Shown here: positions 1 to 6,320 of the stretch, piece after piece
How positions within the stretch are numbered: the stretch's first letter is position 1
How the letters are laid out: the number at the start of each line of letters is the position of its first letter
DNA from: CAZILN01 sp964540005
GTDB lineage: Bacteria > Bacteroidota > Bacteroidia > Bacteroidales > SM23-62
NCBI GenBank assembly: GCA_964540005.1
Contig: CAZILN010000183.1
Span: 1 to 17,543 of the forward strand
Length of the DNA: 17,543 nucleotides
Direction: 5' to 3'
Notes under the pieces: model-generated
What the model was told of the DNA's origin: nothing
Seen by the model: the letters and a program-made list of their open reading frames with translations, nothing else
Database searches by the model: none
Made by a program: the position numbers and the translations under genes

Positions 1-1406
1 TCGGGCCAGCCCTTAAGGTCTTTTCTTGCCACAGCAGCATAAAAACCATACAGGGGATTGATCTGTTCAACCGGGAAATCACTGCCGTTGGGTAACCATC
101 CATTCTGCTCCAACAGTTGTCTGTAGGCGTAGGCACCCTTCATCCTCACGGGGCTCACACGTTCATCGGCCCAGTACATGTCCGAGGTTGCGTGAGTGGT
201 TTGTACCGATGGTATAATTGAATACATACCGAACTTATCGAAATCATCCGGATGAATGATCTGCGCATGTTCTATGCGCCACCTTAGATCATTTTTCTCC
301 CTCAGGATGCTACCGTAAATGTCGAGCATCAGCCTGTTGGCGGCATCACCGATACAATGGGTGTTAACCTGGTAACCGTGTTCATATGCATCGCGGCAGA
401 TCTTTTCAAGGTACCCGGTGGCTGTAACCTGCAGACCGTAATTACCGGGATCATCAGAATAGGGTTCCAGCATAAGCGCCCCTCTCGAACCGAGTGCCCC
501 GTCGGCAAATAATTTAACCGACCTGACATTGAGATGGTCTGTCTTATAGATACCCCTGTACATGTATGCTTCGAAATTCTTATTACCCGGAGAAAGCATG
601 GCATAAATCCTGATGGACAGTTGTCCGCTGCGGTTAAGTTCATCTATCATATCAATGGTTTCGGCCCCCAACCCGGCATCATGGACAGAGGTCAGTCCAA
701 CTGCAAAACAATTTTCCTGGGCCTGAAGGATAGACTGTTTTACCTCTTCCAGTCCGGGATCCGGGACCATCATTCCGACCAGGCTAATGGCATTATCGAC
801 CAGTATCCCGGTCAGCTTACCATTATCTTCAAAGATATCACCTCCCTCGATTTCAGAGTCAGCAGTAAGTCCCGCCCGCCTGATGGCTTCCCCGTTAACC
901 AGTGCAGCGTGACCGTCAATCCGGCGTATCAGGACAGGTATATCGGGGAACAACTCATCCAGCCTGTCCCGGGTAGGCCACTCTTTCACCTCCCAGTCGT
1001 TCTGGTCCCAGCCCCGGCCCAGGAGCCACTCACCCTGATTCTTTTCTTGATGTTCCTGCAGTATTTCAAGAATTTCCTCAAATGATCCGGTACCAACCAG
1101 ATCGGCATTCCGCAGGGATGATCCATAACCTACAAAATGACAATGGGCATCTATCAGTCCGGGATAAACATACCGGCCGCCCAGATCTATTTCTTCAGGG
1201 GCCCTGAAATTTCCCCTTATACCTGCCTCGTCCCCTGTAGCCCTTATTTTTCCATTCTTTACTGCCAATGCTTCTGCCATTGAAAACTGATCATCCAGGG
1301 TATATACTTTTGCATTACAGATCAGCAGGTCAACCTTTTCTTTCTGGCCCTGACAGCCGAGCAGGGGGATTAGCAACAGTAAGATATATTTATTCATTCG
1401 TTTCAT
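1..1406 (-). CDS. YtcJ-like amidohydrolase lipoprotein (partial, C-terminus off window)
   Basis: Metal-dependent hydrolase of the amidohydrolase superfamily, YtcJ/Amidohydro_3 type. The reading frame is open from ATG at 1406 to the left edge, so about 468 residues are visible and only the C-terminal end is missing. The N-terminus has a short hydrophobic stretch ending in LLGC, a lipobox, so it is probably a lipid-anchored envelope enzyme. Visible motifs are DAHCH (residues about 86-90, the HxH metal site), VKLFADGALGSRG with Lys about 298, THCIGD (His about 350), RIEHAQ (His about 380) and GSDFPVE (Asp about 443). All the metal and catalytic positions expected for this family are present, so it should be active. 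The substrate is unknown; the family acts on C-N bonds of amides and related compounds. A second in-frame ATG at 1397 is an alternative start. The gene is divergent from the beta-helix lipoprotein gene, and a TAnnTTTG box lies just upstream. Confidence 0.93.
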   Translation of the reverse strand, partial: MKRMNKYILLLLIPLLGCQGQKEKVDLLICNAKVYTLDDQFSMAEALAVKNGKIRATGDEAGIRGNFRAPEEIDLGGRYVYPGLIDAHCHFVGYGSSLRNADLVGTGSFEEILEILQEHQEKNQGEWLLGRGWDQNDWEVKEWPTRDRLDELFPDIPVLIRRIDGHAALVNGEAIRRAGLTADSEIEGGDIFEDNGKLTGILVDNAISLVGMMVPDPGLEEVKQSILQAQENCFAVGLTSVHDAGLGAETIDMIDELNRSGQLSIRIYAMLSPGNKNFEAYMYRGIYKTDHLNVRSVKLFADGALGSRGALMLEPYSDDPGNYGLQVTATGYLEKICRDAYEHGYQVNTHCIGDAANRLMLDIYGSILREKNDLRWRIEHAQIIHPDDFDKFGMYSIIPSVQTTHATSDMYWADERVSPVRMKGAYAYRQLLEQNGWLPNGSDFPVEQINPLYGFYAAVARKDLKGWP

Positions 1407-1426
1407 GCCGCGAAGATTAAGTGGAT

Positions 1427-1434
1427 CAAAGATA
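1427..1434 (-). promoter_or_regulatory. Bacteroidota -7 box for the amidohydrolase gene
   Basis: On the minus strand the sequence reads TATCTTTG, an exact match to TAnnTTTG, about 21 nt before ATG 1406. This predicts a leader of roughly 15 nt. A partial -33 element (TTG) lies 17 nt further upstream, inside the tandem repeat at 1444-1488. The match is seen directly; promoter activity is inferred. Confidence 0.55.
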
Positions 1435-1443
1435 ATAAAGTTC

Positions 1444-1488
1444 CAGGTTCGCAAGTTCGAAAGTTACAGGTTCGCAAGTTCGAAAGTT
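1444..1488. repeat. Two-copy 23-bp tandem repeat
   Basis: Two head-to-tail copies of a unit that starts CAGGTTCGCAAG and ends GAAAGTT. They match over 22 bases and differ at base 23 (A versus C). Within each unit, TTCG-AAGTT words recur, so a shorter ancestral motif is possible. The array sits in the spacer between the divergent amidohydrolase and beta-helix genes and covers the expected -33 region of the amidohydrolase promoter. Confidence 0.85.
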
Positions 1489-1678
1489 CCCTGGCAGGGT
1501 GTAAAGTTGAAAATATTTTGTACATGATGGATGATATTTTGCAGGAAGCATCATTAATATAAAAAGACCGGGGATGTTCCACAGATTTTGTACCATTGAA
1601 TTTTGTAATATTGTGGATTCTTATTAAGGATCCGGGCGATTTATAATTTTCCAGGCCGAAAAGCGTTATATTTTTTAC

Positions 1679-3106
1679 ATGAGGTTATTCATTCTGTTTG
1701 CCGCCATAGCAGGAATACTGATTATCTCCTGCGAGAGAGATGAGTTCTATACAGAACCGGATGCCCGTCTGTCCTTCTCAGAGGACACAGTTTATTTTGA
1801 TACCATTTTCACTACCATTGGCACTACCACCAGGCAGTTAAGGATATATAATAATTATGACAGGGTCCTGAAAGTGAACTCGATTCATTTGGCCGGAGGT
1901 GACCAGTCGGTTTTCCGTCTGAACATTGACGGACAGGCGATTAATGCTGTTACCGGTGTGGAGATACCTTCACGGGACAGTATTTATATATTCATCGAGG
2001 CTACCCTGGATCCCAATAATGCAGATTCCCTGCTGGTAGTACAGGATTCCATCCTGTTCAATGTCAACGGCAGCCTGCAGGATGTTGATCTGATTGCCTG
2101 GGGACAGGATATGCATTTCATCAACGGGGAGATCATAGGATCGGAGACCTGGGTGAATGACAAACCTTACCTGATCTTTAATTCCATGCTGGTGGATACC
2201 AATGAAGTGCTTACAATAGAAGAAGGAGTCAGGATACATTTTCACAGGAATTCCCGCCTGTATGTGGCAGGTACAATAATAGTCAATGGCAGCCTGGAAC
2301 ATCCTGTCATCTTTCAGGGTGACCGGCTGGAGGAACTTTACAGGGATATTCCCGGACAATGGGATGGTATCTGGCTGTGGCCGGGGAGCCATAACAACCT
2401 GTTTGATTATGCCCTGATAAGGAATGCTGTTATTGGACTGGAGGCCGATACCCTGGCATCACTCACTGTGCCTACCCTGACAATCTCAAATTCCATTATT
2501 GAAAACATGTCTGCCGTTGGTATCCTGGGACTTGGCACTACCATTGAGGCAAGTAATTGTGTCATATCCAAATGCGGCCAGGCCTCCGTGGCATTGTTAA
2601 TAGGGGGGGAGTACAGTTTCTATCACTGCACTATCGCGAATTACTGGGGTGGTGGTTTTTCAAACCGGACCTCGCCGGCCCTGTTATTGAATAACTATTA
2701 CGAGGATATATACGGTGGTATTCAGATCAGGGAGATCAACAGGGCTTATTTTGGTAACTGCATTATATACGGGAACAGGGAAAGCGAATTTGAGATCGAT
2801 AAACACCCGGACGGGGAGCTGAATTACAGCTTTGAAAATTGCCTGTGCAAGTTTGATACGGAGGCAGATGAATATAAACTGGCAGAGGAGGAACATTTCG
2901 TCCGGATACTGAACTTGCAGGACCCTAAATTCATTAATCCCATTGATCTGGATTACCAGCTGGATACCTTGTCCCCGGCCAAAGATGCAGCCTGGCCCGA
3001 TGTATCTGCACTGTATCCCACCGACCTGAAAGGCGTCAGCAGGTTATCGGATGCCGGTCCGGATATAGGCGCCTACGAGAGGGTGGAATATGATTCGCTC
3101 AGGTAA
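1679..3106 (+). CDS. Right-handed parallel beta-helix lipoprotein
   Basis: Exported surface or periplasmic lipoprotein of 475 aa with no recognisable enzymatic motif. Residues 1-18 form a signal peptide ending in ILIISC, a lipobox with Cys18. Residues about 30-120 look like a beta-sandwich region of the kind found before helices in Bacteroidota. From about residue 120 to 440 the sequence has the irregular short beta-strand turns and Asn/Gly/Ile-rich pattern of a parallel beta-helix (for example LTIEEGVRIHFHRNSRLYVAG). The C-terminus carries DAGPDIGAYE, typical of the choice-of-anchor Q/beta-helix end motif. Such folds often bind or cleave polysaccharides, but no catalytic residues can be assigned here. 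The last 17 nt overlap the start of the downstream nuclease-fold gene, implying a shared transcript and probably coupled translation. No exact TAnnTTTG promoter was found upstream. Confidence 0.88.
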   Translation: MRLFILFAAIAGILIISCERDEFYTEPDARLSFSEDTVYFDTIFTTIGTTTRQLRIYNNYDRVLKVNSIHLAGGDQSVFRLNIDGQAINAVTGVEIPSRDSIYIFIEATLDPNNADSLLVVQDSILFNVNGSLQDVDLIAWGQDMHFINGEIIGSETWVNDKPYLIFNSMLVDTNEVLTIEEGVRIHFHRNSRLYVAGTIIVNGSLEHPVIFQGDRLEELYRDIPGQWDGIWLWPGSHNNLFDYALIRNAVIGLEADTLASLTVPTLTISNSIIENMSAVGILGLGTTIEASNCVISKCGQASVALLIGGEYSFYHCTIANYWGGGFSNRTSPALLLNNYYEDIYGGIQIREINRAYFGNCIIYGNRESEFEIDKHPDGELNYSFENCLCKFDTEADEYKLAEEEHFVRILNLQDPKFINPIDLDYQLDTLSPAKDAAWPDVSALYPTDLKGVSRLSDAGPDIGAYERVEYDSLR

Positions 3107-4169
3107 TATACCGGCGTGGCTGATCCTGATAGCTGCCGTTTTTCAGGCTCCGCAGTCTTCAGCGCAGCAGGAGGTCAGGTTCCTTTTTTACAATACAGAG
3201 AATTTCTTTCATCCTTCGAACGACAGCCTGAGGGATGATGATGAGTTTACCCCCGGGGGACTGAGGCACTGGACAGTAAATCGTTATGGGAACAAACTCA
3301 GCGGGATCAGCAAGGTCATTATTTCAGCGGGCCGGTGGGAGCCGCCCGGACTGGTTGCCTTATGTGAAGTGGAGAATGCCAGGGTTCTCAGCCAGCTGGT
3401 CAGTGGTCCCCTGCTGGCGGAATTTGACTATTCTTACATCCATTTTGACTCCCCTGACCGAAGGGGGATAGATGTGGCATTTATCTATAAACCTGATGTT
3501 TTCCGGTTAATAGAATCCCGTCCGATAAACATTTCCGGTAATAATGACAGTACGGCCTCAAGGGATATTTTGTATGTTTCCGGACTCCTTTGTGGAACAG
3601 ACACCCTTCATATATTTATCAACCACTGGCCCTCAAGGTATGCCGGTGCTGCCGTGACCCGGGCCAGGCGGCAGCAGGCTGGACTGATGCTGAGAACCTA
3701 TATAGACAGCCTTATCTCTGCCTGCAACGATCCTTATATACTGCTGGCAGGGGACATGAACGATGAGGTTGAAGATCCCAGCCTTTCTCAGTGCCTGGGA
3801 GTAAAAGGAATAGAGAGCAACATTGAAAGGACCGCACTCTATTACCTTACCTGTCAATTCGTCCCGGGTGTTTACGGGACCACCAAATACAGAAGTTTCT
3901 GGTATGAATTTGATCAAATAATTGTTTCAGGGAACTTCCTGCTGCCGGGATTGATCAGCCTGGATGAAGCAAGGATGGTTGTTCACAGTCCTGCCTTTCT
4001 ACTTGAAGAAGATGAGCAGCACGGAGGAGTAAAGCCCCTGCGTACATATTCAGGCTACAGCTACCAGGATGGTTTCTCTGATCATTTACCAGTGTATATT
4101 GATCTGAAACTAGGGTCATCCAGTCAGGCGCCCGCCTCAGGTGACCCCGCACTTATTCCCGGTTATTAA
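3090..4169 (+). CDS. Secreted endonuclease/exonuclease/phosphatase-family protein
   Basis: Metal-dependent phosphodiesterase fold (EEP superfamily, DNase I/exonuclease III/sphingomyelinase-like), 359 aa. An N-terminal signal peptide (hydrophobic AWLILIAAVFQAP, probable cleavage near SSAQ) places it outside the cytoplasm. The EEP signatures are intact: FYNTENFF (Asn about 35), ALCEVEN (metal-binding Glu about 93), INHWPSR (catalytic His region), AGDMNDE (Asp/Asn pair) and FSDHLPVY near the C-terminus (SDH motif). The enzyme should therefore be catalytically competent; its substrate (extracellular nucleic acid, phospholipid or sugar phosphate) cannot be read from the sequence. The start at 3090 lies inside the upstream beta-helix gene and is preferred because it gives a complete signal peptide. 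The 3' end overlaps the convergent nucleotidyltransferase gene by 17 bp. Confidence 0.92.
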   Translation: MIRSGNIPAWLILIAAVFQAPQSSAQQEVRFLFYNTENFFHPSNDSLRDDDEFTPGGLRHWTVNRYGNKLSGISKVIISAGRWEPPGLVALCEVENARVLSQLVSGPLLAEFDYSYIHFDSPDRRGIDVAFIYKPDVFRLIESRPINISGNNDSTASRDILYVSGLLCGTDTLHIFINHWPSRYAGAAVTRARRQQAGLMLRTYIDSLISACNDPYILLAGDMNDEVEDPSLSQCLGVKGIESNIERTALYYLTCQFVPGVYGTTKYRSFWYEFDQIIVSGNFLLPGLISLDEARMVVHSPAFLLEEDEQHGGVKPLRTYSGYSYQDGFSDHLPVYIDLKLGSSSQAPASGDPALIPGY

Positions 4170-5592
4170 TATCCTGCCTCAGGTCTTTTTTAGGTTCCAG
4201 TCCCATTTCACCGGCCAGCTTCAGCATATAGTCATAGGCCTGGGTGAAATCATTCCTGATCTGGCCCTCAATGATGGCTTCCTTGATGGCATTCTTAATG
4301 TCCCCGATAATTTTTGAAGGCTGTACTTCAAAAACATCCATAATGAGTTCTCCGCTGATGGGTGGCTGAAATGTCCTGATATTATCCTTTTCCTCCAGCT
4401 CCCCGATCTTCTCCCTTACCCTTGTGAAGTTTTCAAGGTACCTTTTTACGGTTTTTTCATTCTTGGATGTAATATCTGCATCGCATAATATCATCAGGTC
4501 TTCCAGGTCCTCGCCGGCTTCGAATATCAGTCTTCGCACGGCTGAATCCGTAACTTCATCCTGGGATAGTACGATAGGCCGCAGGTGCAGCAGTACCAGT
4601 TTCTGCACGTATTTCATCTTTTCGTTAAGCGGAAGCTTATGATTGCGGAATATATCAGGGATCATTTTGGAGCCCAGGAATTCATGTCCGTGAAAGGTCC
4701 ACCCGGTCTCAGGATCAAATCTTTTAGTGGCAGGTTTGGCGATGTCATGCAGCAGGGCCGCCCAGCGAAGCCAGAGATTTTCCGATACTCCTGACAGGTT
4801 GTCAAGTACCTTGATCGTATGGTAAAAATTATCCTTATGGCTGATATTGCTCACCTCATCAACTCCCTTCATCCTGTCAAGTTCAGGGAATACCAGCGGG
4901 AGCAACCCGGATTTGTCGAGCAGGGTAAATCCCTGAGAAGGTACGGGCGACATAATGATCTTGTTTATTTCCTCGGTGACCCTTTCGGTTGATACTATCC
5001 CAATGCGCTCCCGGTTGCGGTTAATTGCCTGAAAGGTTTCAGGGTCAATCCTGAAACCAAGCTGTGAGGAAAACCTGATTGCCCTCATCATCCGCAGGGG
5101 ATCATCAGAAAAGGTAATATCAGGGTCCAGTGGGGTCCTGATAATCCTGTTTTCAAGGTCCCGCAACCCGTTGAAGGGATCGAGCAGTTCTCCAAAACTT
5201 TCCTGGTTCAGACTCAGGGCCAGGGCATTAATGGTAAAATCTCTGCGTTGCTGATCGTCTTCAAGGCTCCCGTTTTCCACAATGGGCTTCCTTGATTCCC
5301 TCCTGTATGACTCCTTCCTGGCTCCCACAAACTCAATTTCCATATCGTCCTTCCTGAGCATAGCGGTGCCGAAATTTTTAAAATAACTGACCTTTGGAAC
5401 AGGATTAATAGCTGCAGCCACTTTAAATGCAAGGTCAATTCCGCTGCCCTCCACAACAATATCAATATCCTTGTTCTTCCTGCCCAGTAAACAGTCCCTC
5501 ACAAAGCCGCCGATAACAAAAGCGGATAATCCTTCCTTCTCTATCACCTCGGATATCAGCTTGAAAATATTATCATTAAGACATTTCTTCAT
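4153..5592 (-). CDS. cca: CCA tRNA nucleotidyltransferase / poly(A) polymerase family with HD domain
   Basis: Class II nucleotidyltransferase that adds or repairs the 3' CCA end of tRNA. From the chosen start it is 479 aa. The head domain has IGGFVRDCLLGRKNKDIDI, with the GG motif and the catalytic DxD carboxylates near residues 42 and 44. RRDFTINALAL and the DPLRMMRAIRFSSQLGF motif follow, as in this family. A central HD domain has the motif LLHDIAKP plus FHGHEFLG, suggesting an added phosphohydrolase activity. DADITSKN and FQPPISGE near the C-terminus are typical of Bacteroidota members. An in-frame ATG 30 nt upstream (5622) is less likely, because a TAnnTTTG -7 box at 5625-5632 would place the transcript start downstream of that codon; MKKCLNDN at 5592 is therefore chosen. 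The separation of CCA-adding from poly(A) activity is by family resemblance only. Confidence 0.9.
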   Translation of the reverse strand: MKKCLNDNIFKLISEVIEKEGLSAFVIGGFVRDCLLGRKNKDIDIVVEGSGIDLAFKVAAAINPVPKVSYFKNFGTAMLRKDDMEIEFVGARKESYRRESRKPIVENGSLEDDQQRRDFTINALALSLNQESFGELLDPFNGLRDLENRIIRTPLDPDITFSDDPLRMMRAIRFSSQLGFRIDPETFQAINRNRERIGIVSTERVTEEINKIIMSPVPSQGFTLLDKSGLLPLVFPELDRMKGVDEVSNISHKDNFYHTIKVLDNLSGVSENLWLRWAALLHDIAKPATKRFDPETGWTFHGHEFLGSKMIPDIFRNHKLPLNEKMKYVQKLVLLHLRPIVLSQDEVTDSAVRRLIFEAGEDLEDLMILCDADITSKNEKTVKRYLENFTRVREKIGELEEKDNIRTFQPPISGELIMDVFEVQPSKIIGDIKNAIKEAIIEGQIRNDFTQAYDYMLKLAGEMGLEPKKDLRQDINNRE

Positions 5593-5624
5593 ATATATAT
5601 ATGACAATTTGTTCTTCTGCATGA

Positions 5625-5632
5625 CAAAATTA
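5625..5632 (-). promoter_or_regulatory. Bacteroidota -7 box for the nucleotidyltransferase gene
   Basis: The minus strand reads TAATTTTG, an exact TAnnTTTG match. The expected transcript start, about 5-8 nt downstream, falls at or after the ATG at 5622, which supports translation from the ATG at 5592. No TTTG -33 box is seen at the usual distance, so this is a moderate-strength call. Confidence 0.5.
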
Positions 5633-5680
5633 CAATTATTTGGATAGAATAAGTAATGGCAGGAGATTTGATATACAGTT

Positions 5681-5711
5681 TTTGTATTACAATTGTAAAT
5701 ATTTATATTTG
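5681..5711 (+). promoter_or_regulatory. Full Bacteroidota promoter for thioredoxin
   Basis: TTTG at 5681-5684, a 19-nt spacer, then TATATTTG at 5704-5711. This matches the Bacteroidota -33/-7 consensus (TTTG, N19-21, TAnnTTTG) in both boxes and spacing. The predicted start site near 5718 leaves a short A/T-rich leader of about 15 nt before ATG 5733. It is the clearest promoter in the window. Confidence 0.8.
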
Positions 5712-5732
5712 TTCATATAAAAATACATTAAA

Positions 5733-6089
5733 ATGACTGAGCATTTAACAACAGACAGCTTTAGAGATAAGGTTTTTGACTATCAGAACAATAAAGAATG
5801 GAAATTTGAAGGAGACCTGCCATGCATTATTGATTTCTATGCAGACTGGTGTGCACCCTGTAAAATGGTTGCTCCCTTACTGGAAGAATTATCGGAAGAA
5901 TATGATGGAAAATTAAAAGTTTATAAGGTAAATACCGAAGAGGAGCGTGAACTGTCCTCAATATTCGGCATCCAGAGCATTCCATCCTTGCTGTTCGTCC
6001 CAAAAGAAGGACAGCCTCAAATGGCAATGGGAGCCTTGCCCAAAGACACATTTGTAAAAGCCTTTAAAGATGTTCTCAATGTTGAGTAA
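5733..6089 (+). CDS. trxA: Thioredoxin
   Basis: Cytosolic dithiol-disulfide oxidoreductase of 118 aa, about the normal thioredoxin length. It has no signal peptide. The active site is WCAPCK (Cys40 and Cys43), with Ala instead of the usual Gly between Trp-Cys and Pro-Cys. The cis-proline follows in SIPS (Pro about 83). FYADWCAPC and FGIQSIPSLLFV match the thioredoxin core in order. An extra cysteine (about 31) lies upstream of the active site. The gene is monocistronic: its own strong promoter lies upstream and a hairpin terminator downstream. The stop codon lies at the beginning of a 19-bp tandem repeat. Confidence 0.94.
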   Translation: MTEHLTTDSFRDKVFDYQNNKEWKFEGDLPCIIDFYADWCAPCKMVAPLLEELSEEYDGKLKVYKVNTEEERELSSIFGIQSIPSLLFVPKEGQPQMAMGALPKDTFVKAFKDVLNVE

Positions 6090-6140
6090 ACATATCAGCG
6101 ACGAGTAAGCATATCAGCGGCGAGTAAGCATATCAACGGC
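6084..6140. repeat. Three-copy 19-bp tandem repeat at the trxA 3' end
   Basis: Three uninterrupted 19-bp units (6084-6102, 6103-6121, 6122-6140) close to gagtaagcatatcagcggc, with one or two substitutions each. The first unit contains the last codon (GAG) and stop (TAA) of thioredoxin, so each further unit repeats GAGTAA. The array ends just before the terminator hairpin. Confidence 0.9.
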
Positions 6141-6150
6141 TGTTAATCAT

Positions 6151-6190
6151 AAAAAACCGTCATTCCGAATACTCGGAAGGCGGTTTTTTT
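6151..6190 (+). terminator. Intrinsic terminator of thioredoxin
   Basis: Long hairpin: AAAAAACCG (6151-6159) pairs with CGGTTTTTT (6181-6189). After one bulge and one mismatch there is an inner TTCCGA/TCGGAA stem (6163-6168 with 6173-6178) and an ATAC loop. The descending strand ends in seven T. The A-run on the other side would let it work in both directions. It separates trxA from the TPP-controlled receptor gene. Confidence 0.88.
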
Positions 6191-6191
6191 A

Positions 6192-6199
6192 TATCTTTG
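6192..6199 (+). promoter_or_regulatory. Bacteroidota -7 box for the TPP-riboswitch transcript
   Basis: TATCTTTG matches TAnnTTTG exactly. The predicted start, 5-8 nt downstream, falls at about 6205-6207, the 5' edge of the riboswitch aptamer. The expected -33 region lies in the thioredoxin terminator hairpin and shows no TTTG, so terminator and promoter share sequence. Confidence 0.6.
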
Positions 6200-6206
6200 T
6201 ATTACC

Positions 6207-6292
6207 ACTCTAAGGGGGTGCCTTAATATTTCGGGCTGAGATCATACCCTTAGAACCTGATCCGGGTAATGCCGGCGCAGGGAAAATTGAGT
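6207..6292 (+). promoter_or_regulatory. TPP riboswitch (THI box)
   Basis: The thiamin pyrophosphate aptamer is recognised by its conserved segments in order: GGGGGTGCC, GGCTGAGA, ACCCTTAGAACCTGATCCGG, GTAATGCCGGCGCAGGGAA. A P1 closing stem can form between ACTC (6207-6210) and GAGT (6289-6292). P3 is short (GCCT with GGGC), and P4/P5 use CCTG/CAGG and CCGG/CCGG. It precedes a TonB-dependent receptor gene, a known TPP-riboswitch target in Bacteroidota. Only 28 nt separate the aptamer from ATG 6321, and they contain no terminator hairpin, so control is more likely at translation initiation or through P1 itself. Confidence 0.95.
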
Positions 6293-6320
6293 AAGATGCA
6301 ACACAAATAATTTATTTATT

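Noticed and set aside
534..1085. 183-codon plus-strand open frame inside the amidohydrolase gene.
   Set aside because: The minus strand encodes all conserved amidohydrolase motifs in order, while the plus-strand product has no recognisable features.
1495..1560. Short inverted word CCCTG-G-CAGGG and ATGAT repeats in the divergent spacer.
   Set aside because: Too short to form a stable hairpin or to exceed chance.
1489..1678. Several ATTTTG words and near-matches to TAnnTTTG before the beta-helix gene.
   Set aside because: None is an exact -7 box with a suitable -33 box, so no promoter is called there.
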